NCBI RefSeq assembly: GCF_900142995.1
Contig: NZ_FRCR01000011.1
Coordinates: 1 to 64,000 of the forward strand
DNA from: Caldanaerovirga acetigignens
GTDB lineage: Bacteria > Bacillota > Thermosediminibacteria > Thermosediminibacterales > Thermosediminibacteraceae
DNA length: 64,000 bases
Direction of reading: 5' to 3'
Within the stretch, counting starts at the first letter, position 1. The number at the start of each line of letters is the position of its first letter. Below are positions 1 to 7,583 of this stretch, in pieces. The translations under genes and the position numbers were made by a program. A model generated the notes under the pieces. That model saw nothing but the letters and a program-made list of their open reading frames with translations. It had not been told where the DNA came from and made no database searches.

Positions 1-437
1 TTGCCAACTTTGGAATAGATGTAACAAGTCCATACGCATGGTATTACGATAACAAAGGTACTAGTTCAACATCTGATGATAAATATTCCCACACATGGTC
101 TGTTGCTAAAAAGTTATATTCTTTCATTGTTCTTGATAGTAATCCACGTAGGGGCGCAAAAGCTAGGACTTATCCGTATCCAGGCACTACTTCAGATCCC
201 TATCCAGACGAAATCTCAATAGGCGATTTACTCTTTTATGATTGGGAAGGAGATGGCGAAATTAATCATGTATCGATATATGTAGCAAATGGGACAGATC
301 CAAACTCCGGATATTCTGGTGCGTTAGTAGATCAACATACGACAAATAGATATCATGCCATTTGGTCTCTGAGTTATTACAATGAAGATAGAGAAACTAC
401 TAATATATATCCCGTAACGTTATACTTAAATTTCTAG
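1..437 (+). CDS. Putative amidase domain protein, C-terminal part
   Basis: An open frame (read from base 3) enters from the left edge and stops at 435-437, so only the last 144 residues are visible. The segment near its middle, GDLLFYDWEGDGEINHVSIY, and the later DQHTTNRYHAIWSL are typical of the putative amidase domain of Gram-positive secreted proteins (Amidase_6 type, NlpC/P60-like fold). The DHV-like 'NHVSIY' would hold the catalytic His. The N-terminus, including the expected NFASQ-type Cys or Ser motif, starts just at or before the edge (ANFGIDVTSPYAW is what remains). The family is recognised by memory of motifs; the natural substrate is unknown. Confidence 0.75.
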   Translation, partial: ANFGIDVTSPYAWYYDNKGTSSTSDDKYSHTWSVAKKLYSFIVLDSNPRRGAKARTYPYPGTTSDPYPDEISIGDLLFYDWEGDGEINHVSIYVANGTDPNSGYSGALVDQHTTNRYHAIWSLSYYNEDRETTNIYPVTLYLNF

Positions 438-454
438 GGTAAAGGAGGGTGGAT

Positions 455-1030
455 ATGCTTATTAAGAACAAATTATTTGTAATAGTATTCTTGCTGGTGT
501 CGGTTATTGAGGCTGTTACATTAATACAAGCTGAAGTTCCTAGTGCAAAAGAAAGAGAAAACATTGCTCAAGTTATAAAACAAGCTGTGGAATTGCCAGG
601 TAAAGTGTATACCCAGGCAAGATCGCATCACAGGAACAAGACATTGGCCGAAAATAGAGTGGCACTCATGAATAATGGGAAAAGAGCTTTACAAGAACTT
701 TTTACAGATGATTTAGCACAACGCTTATCAAAAAGTTGGGTAGAAAACCAATTAGAGAGAGTAGTTGATGGCCCAGATCAAATTGATAGCGGAGTATCGA
801 ATGTTGAAATAACAGACCTGTCTATATCCGGTGATAAGGCATATGTAACTGCTGTGGTAGAAAAATATTTTGTCGACAGAATAACCCGCGATGGGAAAAA
901 TTATATTGATCGAATGGAAGGTAAGTCAACTATTAAAGCAACCTTAGTGAAAGTTGACGGTAAATGGAAAATAGCTGAATATACTTCACAACCCAGTCTC
1001 AATCCAAAACATATAATACAGCCCGAGTAA
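455..1030 (+). CDS. Exported hypothetical protein
   Basis: I do not recognise a family. The chosen ATG lies 6 bases after an AAAGGAGGG ribosome site; an in-frame GTG 6 bases upstream overlaps that site and is less likely. The first 24 residues form a signal peptide or membrane anchor (MLIKNK, then a hydrophobic run ending near IQAEVP). The remaining ~165 residues are soluble and charged. The C-terminal half (VEITDLSISGDKAYVTAVVE, then KVDGKWKIAEY) has the look of an NTF2-like or DUF4878-like secreted domain, in which a beta-sheet ends with 'VDGKWKI'. It starts 17 bases after the amidase fragment and is probably co-transcribed with it. It carries no lipobox Cys. Confidence 0.7.
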   Translation: MLIKNKLFVIVFLLVSVIEAVTLIQAEVPSAKERENIAQVIKQAVELPGKVYTQARSHHRNKTLAENRVALMNNGKRALQELFTDDLAQRLSKSWVENQLERVVDGPDQIDSGVSNVEITDLSISGDKAYVTAVVEKYFVDRITRDGKNYIDRMEGKSTIKATLVKVDGKWKIAEYTSQPSLNPKHIIQPE

Positions 1031-1114
1031 CTGTTTTTGAATTGTAACTATTTTTGAATTGCCCCCATTTTTTAATTGGGGAATTCTTTTATACTTCAAG
1101 GAGTAAAGTTAATA

Positions 1115-1555
1115 ATGAAAAAAAACTGGCTTGTTGGTTTAAGAGGAGTATTGATATTAACTCCTGCAATTGGAGTAGGGTTATATTTTATCGTCGAATT
1201 AAGACAATACTTAGAATTGATATTTGGCAATAGAAACATTGTCACGAAACAAGATTATTATAGGTTTTGTATTAATCTATTTATCGCAGCGTTATTTGCT
1301 TTATTTTTTAATAAGGCCGACAAAAAGATATATAAGATTTGGAAATATTTATTGATTGCAATGGTTATTTTATCCGGTACCAGATTATTTTCTGCGTTTT
1401 TGATTGACTGGTTGTGTAGCGACAAACTTTTCTTTACCGGCTCTAATTATGAACCGTTGGTTATACATTTGCAGCAGAAAGTAGGAGCAGCAATTTTATG
1501 TGGAGAGATTACAATTATTTTATTAATCATCTATTTACGAAATAGAAAAGCATAA
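1115..1555 (+). CDS. Small integral membrane protein, unknown
   Basis: Unrecognised 146-residue protein. The ATG at 1115 follows a CAAGGAG site with 11 bases between; an in-frame TTG 39 bases upstream has no ribosome site. Four hydrophobic stretches suggest four transmembrane helices, around residues 8-26, 50-65, 75-92 and 124-141, with a basic C-terminus (YLRNRKA). It sits in a row of short exported or membrane genes with similar low G+C and may share their transcript. No catalytic motif is visible. Confidence 0.6.
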   Translation: MKKNWLVGLRGVLILTPAIGVGLYFIVELRQYLELIFGNRNIVTKQDYYRFCINLFIAALFALFFNKADKKIYKIWKYLLIAMVILSGTRLFSAFLIDWLCSDKLFFTGSNYEPLVIHLQQKVGAAILCGEITIILLIIYLRNRKA

Positions 1556-1574
1556 AAGGCTGTACTGGCATGGT

Positions 1575-1973
1575 TTGAATCCAATTGAATTGATAATTAA
1601 GGCAGTGCCTGGTCTTGGGGATATATACAGAAAAGGTGAAGAAATATACAAGGCGTTAAAGGCTATTTATACGGATTTGTCGAATATTGATCCTTATAAG
1701 AGGGTCGAAGTTGAAACGAAGTATACATATAGAGATTTTTATCACGATCTTTATGTCTGGGATTATAGTAAAACATGGAAATATATTGGTTATAGTTTAA
1801 GCAGATATTATTATAAGTACTATGGAATATGGTATTTCGATGCAAAAATTGGAGAGTTTAGACATAGAGATGAACATTATACTCATCAAAATGGCTATCC
1901 TCCTGAAGTTATAGCAAAGGCTCCAAACTATATGAAATACAATGTGTTAAGTCAATTGGCATATGAAGCATGA
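1575..1973 (+). CDS. Tyr-rich hypothetical protein
   Basis: A 132-residue open frame starting with TTG (MNPIELIIKAVPGLGD). The start is uncertain because no strong ribosome site precedes it. The protein is strikingly rich in Tyr and Trp (for example SLSRYYYKYYGIWYFDAKIG) and has no signal peptide. It overlaps the upstream reading frame of the next lipoprotein gene by a few bases. The N-terminal segment resembles short linker helices seen in secreted toxin or immunity proteins, but this is only an impression. It could be a degraded or truncated gene. Confidence 0.4.
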   Translation: MNPIELIIKAVPGLGDIYRKGEEIYKALKAIYTDLSNIDPYKRVEVETKYTYRDFYHDLYVWDYSKTWKYIGYSLSRYYYKYYGIWYFDAKIGEFRHRDEHYTHQNGYPPEVIAKAPNYMKYNVLSQLAYEA

Positions 1974-1992
1974 AAGATGGGGAGAACGTATT

Positions 1993-2535
1993 ATGAAACA
2001 TATTAAGAAATTTATCATCTTTCATATTCTTTTTTCTTTTTTATTTTTAACTGGATGCAAATATTTTGCCACTCCTTTTCTTCCGGATGTTGATTTTGTG
2101 ATAGACAGAATAAATTCAGGGGAAAGTGAGATAGATTATGAAAAATACGTAAGAATTGAAATGTATAAATCTCGATTGCTTTTCGATCATACCACGGTGG
2201 AAGGCGGCCCGGATGATGAGCTATGCAATTTGATATATGGATTTAGAATATATAATATTTCTAATGAACCGATAAAAATAAATTATAAAAAATTTGTTCC
2301 CCCAGAATTAAGTAAAATAATCATAGCTGGTTTGGAAGATGAATTCTATCCTCCTCATAGGTATTTAAAGTTAAAACCTGGTGAAAGAATATTTGATGAA
2401 GGAGGAGTTTTGATGAAGCATTATAATAAACTTTCGGAAGAAGAAAAAAAGATTTTCCATCAATATAAAGATACGCTTTATTTCGAGTTAAGGATAAATG
2501 GGAAGAGAGCTTATGCTAAAGTTTCTGCAGAATGA
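1993..2535 (+). CDS. Putative lipoprotein, unknown
   Basis: The ATG at 1993 was chosen because GGGGAG lies 8 bases upstream and the product then begins with a textbook lipoprotein signal: MKHIKKF, a hydrophobic core and the lipobox LTGC with Cys at residue 22. A longer frame beginning at 1963 would put ten extra residues in front of the signal. The mature ~158-residue domain is acidic and has no family I can name. Its middle (YGFRIYNISNEPIKINYKKF) reads like a beta-sandwich segment. The start codon lies just after the stop of the preceding gene, so translation may be coupled. Confidence 0.65.
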   Translation: MKHIKKFIIFHILFSFLFLTGCKYFATPFLPDVDFVIDRINSGESEIDYEKYVRIEMYKSRLLFDHTTVEGGPDDELCNLIYGFRIYNISNEPIKINYKKFVPPELSKIIIAGLEDEFYPPHRYLKLKPGERIFDEGGVLMKHYNKLSEEEKKIFHQYKDTLYFELRINGKRAYAKVSAE

Positions 2536-2559
2536 GTTAAAATATACATTCTGCATATT

Positions 2560-2946
2560 ATGTGTTTTTATCCAAAATATCTTGATGCAGGGAAACATCC
2601 AATCGGAAGAATTCCTGGACACTTTGTTACTTTTGTTAGCTCGGAGATTATAGGCCCTGTTTCTATTGATAAAGATATTAAAATAAATGAGCATGTTATA
2701 ATAAATAAAGACCCAAAAACTGTTACTAAGGATGAAATTGTTCCCTTGACTGATGAGGAATTAAAGGAATTTTTTGGAGATACACCACCCGTAAAAAAAA
2801 GTTTTTTGAAGAAGAACACAATGTACGATTGGTCTTTTAAAATTCATGACCCGGGTACAAGATATGGCAAAAATATCTATTTTTCAGATAATATAAAAGG
2901 AGCTACATTAGACGACCTGGATAGAATAACCATATTTGAGAAATAA
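2560..2946 (+). CDS. Hypothetical protein, possibly truncated
   Basis: A 128-residue open frame without an obvious ribosome site and without a signal peptide. It may be the remnant of a longer gene or use another start. The N-terminal half contains KHPIGRIPGHFVTFVSSEII; the C-terminal half ends RYGKNIYFSDNIKGATLDDLDRITIFEK (given here as a description of its last residues around 102-128). No domain recognised. It stands 15 bases before the next lipoprotein's start and shares its codon use. Confidence 0.4.
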   Translation: MCFYPKYLDAGKHPIGRIPGHFVTFVSSEIIGPVSIDKDIKINEHVIINKDPKTVTKDEIVPLTDEELKEFFGDTPPVKKSFLKKNTMYDWSFKIHDPGTRYGKNIYFSDNIKGATLDDLDRITIFEK

Positions 2947-2961
2947 AAGAAGGTGAGGGAA

Positions 2962-4347
2962 ATGCATAAAATTGCAAAAGTATTTTTATTAGCAATTTTT
3001 CTTTTTTTTGTTACGGGTTGCGAAGTACAACAACCTTCGATTATAGAACACGTTGAAGAAAGTGACTCAAAAACGCTTTCGGCAGAGAAAAACAACAATA
3101 AAAGCTACTTCCAATGGAGGTACCCGGAAGATTTAAATAATATGAAACATCGTCCATCAGATCTAATTGATATAGCTTTAAGTAATGATAGAAATGTCGT
3201 TTATACCAATTATTTTGAGGGTAGGCTCACTGCAATAGATTCTAAAAGTGGAAAAGAATTGTGGAACTATGAATTGCCGGAAGGCTCCGATATCGTTCAA
3301 ATAGGGGTCCATCCGAATAATAATGATATTTACTTGATGGACCTTCCAAATTTGCAAGTATGGGTTTTATCCTATGAAGGTAAGTTGAAAAATCATATTT
3401 CCTTTGGTATGGGTAATTATGCTATTAGAATGGTACCTCCATTTATATTTACAAAAAAAGGACGTTGTTATTTCGGGGCACCCGATGGAAAAGTTTACTG
3501 TGTTGATGATAATGGAAAAGTTTTATGGGCAACAACCGTTGGAAGATCTAAAACATCCGGGGAAGATCATCCGGTAAGCGATCTTATCATTACAAAAGAC
3601 GAAAGAACGATAGTAGCCTCAGCCTTTATTGATCCAACCAATCCAGTTTATGGAATTGACGCTGATTCGGGGGAAATAAGATGGCAATATAGTCATAGCA
3701 AATATACAAATATAAATTACATAACAGCGGACGATGAAAATAACGTACTTTTGGCAGCTAATGATCCAAAAGAAATGAAAAGATGGAATTCTACAAATCC
3801 CGAAGAACAAGAACCTCCTATGGATGAAATAAACTCAACCGTGGGCGGTGCGGTAATATTACTTGATGCGAACGGCAAGGAGAAAAAAATTATTGAAATA
3901 CCAAGACAGTTTGGCTTGGTGCATGTAAAAGGCGACCCTAAAAGGAATCGTATATACGCAACATGTTATACTTGTTTTGATAGACTATCAGCTGTATGGG
4001 CACTTTTTGCGGCTGATTATGAAGGTAACATATTGTGGGACACCTTAAAATATCCAATCTTATTGGCGGGTTATACAAATAGTGAGTTTTTAAAGTTACA
4101 AGATTTTTATGTATATCTTGGAAGCTATGGGGATATAAAAAAGATTGATATTGATGGCAACCTAATTGCTGAATATAAAATCCTTGAAGAAAGAAAATCT
4201 TTAATTTCAGGAGTTAATTTAGAAGGTTCTGCGTCGATAATAGCTGCTGACGAAAATGAAAAATCGCTTTACGTATTTTGTGGAGAAGAAAAATACCATG
4301 AAGAATACGGGTCAATAGGGAGAATATATAAACTTAAGCTGGAGTAA
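2962..4347 (+). CDS. PQQ-like beta-propeller lipoprotein
   Basis: A surface lipoprotein of 461 residues. The ATG at 2962 follows AGGTGAGG closely and yields MHKIAKVF, a hydrophobic core and the lipobox VTGC (Cys near residue 20). After a ~40-residue linker the protein has repeated short strands of the type 'TAIDSKSGKELWNYELP', 'VYCVDDNGKVLWATTV', 'VYGIDADSGEIRWQYS' and 'LFAADYEGNILWDTL'. These are the PQQ-enzyme-type or quinoprotein-like beta-propeller repeats also found in BamB-like proteins. The residues that bind PQQ in dehydrogenases are not evident, so a scaffold or binding role is more likely than redox catalysis. A terminator follows at 4428. Confidence 0.75.
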   Translation: MHKIAKVFLLAIFLFFVTGCEVQQPSIIEHVEESDSKTLSAEKNNNKSYFQWRYPEDLNNMKHRPSDLIDIALSNDRNVVYTNYFEGRLTAIDSKSGKELWNYELPEGSDIVQIGVHPNNNDIYLMDLPNLQVWVLSYEGKLKNHISFGMGNYAIRMVPPFIFTKKGRCYFGAPDGKVYCVDDNGKVLWATTVGRSKTSGEDHPVSDLIITKDERTIVASAFIDPTNPVYGIDADSGEIRWQYSHSKYTNINYITADDENNVLLAANDPKEMKRWNSTNPEEQEPPMDEINSTVGGAVILLDANGKEKKIIEIPRQFGLVHVKGDPKRNRIYATCYTCFDRLSAVWALFAADYEGNILWDTLKYPILLAGYTNSEFLKLQDFYVYLGSYGDIKKIDIDGNLIAEYKILEERKSLISGVNLEGSASIIAADENEKSLYVFCGEEKYHEEYGSIGRIYKLKLE

Positions 4348-4427
4348 AATCCCCAATTTTTTACTACCACTTATCCATATAATGCTACAAATTTAAATGG
4401 TGAGATAAAGGGGGTCGTTAAAAATGC

Positions 4428-4456
4428 AAACGCCACTTTTGTATGGTGGCGTTTTT
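4428..4456 (+). terminator. Rho-independent terminator
   Basis: AAACGCCAC and GTGGCGTTT pair over 9 bases round a 9-base loop and are followed by more T residues. It closes the left-hand lipoprotein cluster. Confidence 0.8.
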
Positions 4457-4608
4457 ACTTTTTTGCTTTATAACTTTATAAATTCTTTATTAATTCGGGT
4501 TATTATCTATATAAAAATAAGAGTAATTTTCAAAAAATGATTAAACTCCTTTTAAGTGCGGCTAAATCCTGTAAATCTTCCGAAATTTCGATAGAAAGGA
4601 TGGTAAGA

Positions 4609-5313
4609 TTGGCAGAGTATATTATTGAAACCAAAAATCTTAGAAAATACTACCATGGGCAGTTAGTGGTTAAAGATGTCTCACTGCGCGTTCCGGCAGG
4701 GTCTATATACGGTCTCATCGGGCCTAATGGTTCGGGCAAATCAACGATTTTAAAGCTGCTGACGGGTTTGTTGCATCCCGATGGGGGAGAAATAATTGTC
4801 TTCGGTGAGCCCTGGCAGAGAAAGCACCTTTCGCGCATAGGAGCGTTAATAGAATCTCCGGCCCTTTATGGGAACCTCACCGCGGAGGAAAACCTTCTGG
4901 TTCATACAAAATTGATGGGATTGCCCGGGAGCGTTATATATGAAGTGCTTGACACTGTTGGTTTAAAAGATTCCTGCAAAAAATTGGCGTCTCAATTTTC
5001 ATTGGGAATGAAACAGCGTTTAGGTATAGCAATAGCCTTGTTGGGAGAGCCAAAGCTGCTAATTCTCGATGAGCCAACCAATGGCATCGACCCTGTTGGT
5101 ATTCAGGAATTTAGGGGATTGATCCGCTCGCTTTCAAAAAGGGGTATCACGGTGATTATTTCAAGTCATATACTAAAGGAAGTATCGCAGGTTGTAGATT
5201 ATATAGGAATTCTCAGCGAAGGTCGGCTGAAATATCAGGGGAAGATAAACCCTGACGAAGACCTCGAGTCCCTTTTTATGGAAATTTTAAACATTGAGGA
5301 GGATAAAAAATGA
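4609..5313 (+). CDS. Lantibiotic-immunity-type ABC transporter, ATPase (LanF)
   Basis: ATP-binding subunit of a BcrA/LanF-type exporter that removes membrane-active peptides. TTG at 4609 is preferred: GAAAGGA lies 8 bases upstream and the product MAEYIIETKNLRKYY then starts as the family does. The open frame reaches back to 4537 with no ribosome site. The 234-residue length is normal. Visible motifs are Walker A GPNGSGKST, the signature variant FSLGMKQRLG, Walker B LLILDEPTNGID and the switch His in SSHIL. It overlaps the next gene by an ATGA junction. With two permeases and a two-component pair behind it, the whole is the LanFEG-LanRK layout seen in self-immunity and peptide-sensing loci. 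Confidence 0.9.
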   Translation: MAEYIIETKNLRKYYHGQLVVKDVSLRVPAGSIYGLIGPNGSGKSTILKLLTGLLHPDGGEIIVFGEPWQRKHLSRIGALIESPALYGNLTAEENLLVHTKLMGLPGSVIYEVLDTVGLKDSCKKLASQFSLGMKQRLGIAIALLGEPKLLILDEPTNGIDPVGIQEFRGLIRSLSKRGITVIISSHILKEVSQVVDYIGILSEGRLKYQGKINPDEDLESLFMEILNIEEDKK

Positions 5314-6068
5314 TCGCCATAATACAAGCAGAGTATCTCAAATACAGAAGGACATTTTCAAGGCGCCTCGTAACATCGGGACCGCTGATTTTTATATTAA
5401 TGGTACTGCTCCAAGAAATATTCATACCTGATGGCTTTATGAAAACGTGGCAGTTGCTTCTCGGCCAGGTTTACAACTGGTGGTCAGTGGTATTTATACC
5501 CATAGGTACTGCCTTGTTTGCTGCACTGGTGCAGTTTCAGGAGAAAAAGGCGGGTGATTACCAGAACCTGCTCATACGCAATGTTTCGCTGCCGGCCCTG
5601 TGGGCAGCCAAGGTTCTGGTGATGGTTATTAATACAGGGCTTGCCACAGCAGTCCTCATTTTGACCACCTTTTTATCGGGACTCTTGATAGCGAAAGAAA
5701 GCATACCCTGGTTTAAAATTTTAGCAGGCGGTTTTATGCTTTGGGTAAGCTCCCTGGACTTGATACCGGTGCAGCTATGGGTGGCCATGAAAAAGGGCAC
5801 CGTTGCCAGTGTGGCTCTGGGATTTATAGGCTTATTAGCAGGAATTTTGGCAGCACCTAAAACTTACTGGATATTTGTGCCGTGGAGTCGCCCCATCCGG
5901 CTGATGTGCCCCATAATAGGGGTTCACCCCAATGGCATATTTTTAAAACCGGGGGACCCGCTTTTAAAGCCCTCGGTGATACTTCCGGGGATAGCTTCGG
6001 CAATCGTGTCTTTTGCCATCTTCACAATTTTGACGGCCATATGGTTTAATAGAAAGGAAGTGTGGTGA
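5310..6068 (+). CDS. Lantibiotic-immunity-type ABC permease (LanE, MutE/EpiE family)
   Basis: A 252-residue membrane protein with about six hydrophobic helices. It carries family marks of MutE/EpiE-type permeases: an early EYLKYRRTFSRRL, the periplasm-facing 'YNWWSVVFIPIGTAL', a 'QFQEKKAGDYQNLL' cytosolic loop and, near the C-terminus, 'VPWSRPIRLMCPIIGVHPNG'. It begins within the stop codon of the ATPase (ATGA) and ends overlapping the second permease, so the three subunits are translationally coupled. To the eye the base composition is clearly richer in G and C than in the upstream lipoprotein cluster, which would fit separate acquisition. The peptide substrate is unknown. Confidence 0.88.
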   Translation: MIAIIQAEYLKYRRTFSRRLVTSGPLIFILMVLLQEIFIPDGFMKTWQLLLGQVYNWWSVVFIPIGTALFAALVQFQEKKAGDYQNLLIRNVSLPALWAAKVLVMVINTGLATAVLILTTFLSGLLIAKESIPWFKILAGGFMLWVSSLDLIPVQLWVAMKKGTVASVALGFIGLLAGILAAPKTYWIFVPWSRPIRLMCPIIGVHPNGIFLKPGDPLLKPSVILPGIASAIVSFAIFTILTAIWFNRKEVW

Positions 6069-6862
6069 TGGGTAGGGTTTCTTTTTTAAACTTACTATCG
6101 GCCGAGTGGTTGAAAACAAAGCGCACTCCGGTAAGATGGCTGTCGTTCTTAACTCCTGTTGCCTTTGCGGTATTATTGACATGGTATTTTTCGCTGAAAA
6201 AAGTTACTCCTTATATTCAAGCCGAAATTTATCAGGCTTTCTTTGAAGTATGGGCTACAGTGGTAATTCCGGCGGGATCCGGCATTATTTCTGGAATTGT
6301 GGTAAACCAAGAAGAAATGGCAGGGGATTTTAACGGTTTTTTGGGTAGCAAACTGCCCCGAAACAGACTTTACCTTGGGAAACTGGCAACGATTACCTTA
6401 TTTTCGATGACGAGTATGATGATCGGGATGGTAACGCTTTTAATCGGTATAAGATATGTGTTGAATATTCCCGTTAATGGGATTATCTTCATTGTGGCTG
6501 CCTTTATATTGCAGCTCAGTGCCATGCCGCTGTTTGCTTTTCATATCTGGATTGGCTTTGCCCGGGGTATGGGTGAATCTTGCGGCCTCGGCTGCGCCGG
6601 CGTACTTATAGCTTCTCTAATGGCCTCGAGCCTTGGAGATACGGTGTGGCCGTTAGTTCCATGGGCATGGCCGGTGCGCCTGTCCATGCTTCCCGGGATT
6701 TATTTGCCCGGTGTGATACTACCACAACATTTTAAATCTTTACGTTTTATCCTTGAACAGAGCCTGAAAGGTATAATTCCCGTTGCGGTTTTCTTTACGA
6801 TGATGCTGGTGGGGGGATTGGTGTGGTTTAATAAATGGGAATGCGGAAAGACTTACGATTGA
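6068..6862 (+). CDS. Lantibiotic-immunity-type ABC permease (LanG, MutG family)
   Basis: The second permease of the same transporter, 264 residues from the ATG at 6068, which overlaps the previous stop; two in-frame GTG codons just upstream are alternatives. It has about six membrane helices. Its layout parallels the LanE partner: an N-terminal 'LLSAEWLKTKRTPVRWL', a 'VVNQEEMAGDFNGFLG' cytosolic loop (compare QFQEKKAGDYQ in the partner) and 'LVPWAWPVRLSMLPGIY' near the end. This marks the pair as diverged duplicates, as is normal for LanE/LanG. Confidence 0.88.
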   Translation: MGRVSFLNLLSAEWLKTKRTPVRWLSFLTPVAFAVLLTWYFSLKKVTPYIQAEIYQAFFEVWATVVIPAGSGIISGIVVNQEEMAGDFNGFLGSKLPRNRLYLGKLATITLFSMTSMMIGMVTLLIGIRYVLNIPVNGIIFIVAAFILQLSAMPLFAFHIWIGFARGMGESCGLGCAGVLIASLMASSLGDTVWPLVPWAWPVRLSMLPGIYLPGVILPQHFKSLRFILEQSLKGIIPVAVFFTMMLVGGLVWFNKWECGKTYD

Positions 6863-6887
6863 TTATGTGTTCTGGAGGTGATGCCGG

Positions 6888-7583
6888 TTGAGCAGAATAC
6901 TCATAATCGATGATGAAGAAGAGCTGGTCAGCCTTTTAAAGGATTCTCTGGAAAAAAAGGGTCACACGGTGTGGACGGCTTTAAATGGAGAAGAAGGCAT
7001 TAAAAAAGCTCGACAACAGCCGGACTTAATTATACTGGATATCATGATGCCGGAGGTGGATGGATTCGATGTCTGCAGGTGTATCAGGGATGAGGTTTTG
7101 TGCCCCATTATTTTTCTAAGCGCTAAGCAGTCGGAAACCGACAGGATTAAGGGTCTTGCGCTGGGAGGAGATGATTATGTGGTAAAACCCTTCAGTCTGG
7201 GCGAGCTTACGGCAAGGATTGAAGCCCACCTCCGGCGGGAAAATAGGGCTTTATACCTGAATACCTGTGGCAGAAGGCCAATGATCAACTTTAAAAATCT
7301 CACGGTAGATTTGAAGGAACGGCAGGTAAGGATAAACGGGAATTTGATTGCGCTCACAAAAAGGGAGTTTGATATTGTAGAGCTATTATCCCTGCACCCC
7401 GGCCAGGTATTTTCAAAAGATCAGATCTATGAAAAGATCTGGGGTTATGATGCAGAAGGGGATTCCTCCACCGTAGCGGAGCACGTGAAAAATATAAGGG
7501 CAAAGTTTGCCAAAGCCGAGCCAAACATCGAATATATTTCTACTGTTTGGGGTATCGGCTACAGGTGGGAGAAAATAAGATGA
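6888..7583 (+). CDS. Two-component response regulator, OmpR/LanR type
   Basis: DNA-binding response regulator that presumably controls the transporter operon. The TTG at 6888 follows GGAGGTGAT by about 9 bases. The receiver domain spans residues 1-115 with the acidic pair in IIDDEEEL, the phosphoacceptor Asp in LIILDIMMPEVDG, the Ser of FLSAK and the Lys of VVKPFS. The C-terminal winged helix (about 130-230) has LTKREFDIVELL, the recognition region DSSTVAEHVKNIRAKF and the closing STVWGIGYRW. It overlaps the kinase gene by ATGA. NisR/SpaR-like regulators are the closest relatives that come to mind. Confidence 0.92.
   Translation: MSRILIIDDEEELVSLLKDSLEKKGHTVWTALNGEEGIKKARQQPDLIILDIMMPEVDGFDVCRCIRDEVLCPIIFLSAKQSETDRIKGLALGGDDYVVKPFSLGELTARIEAHLRRENRALYLNTCGRRPMINFKNLTVDLKERQVRINGNLIALTKREFDIVELLSLHPGQVFSKDQIYEKIWGYDAEGDSSTVAEHVKNIRAKFAKAEPNIEYISTVWGIGYRWEKIR

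Noticed and set aside
4537-4608. Small peptide (possible lantibiotic precursor) from the long start MIKLLLSAAKSCKSS
   Set aside because: It is just the upstream extension of the ATPase frame, with no ribosome site and no leader-peptide motif (FNLD or similar).
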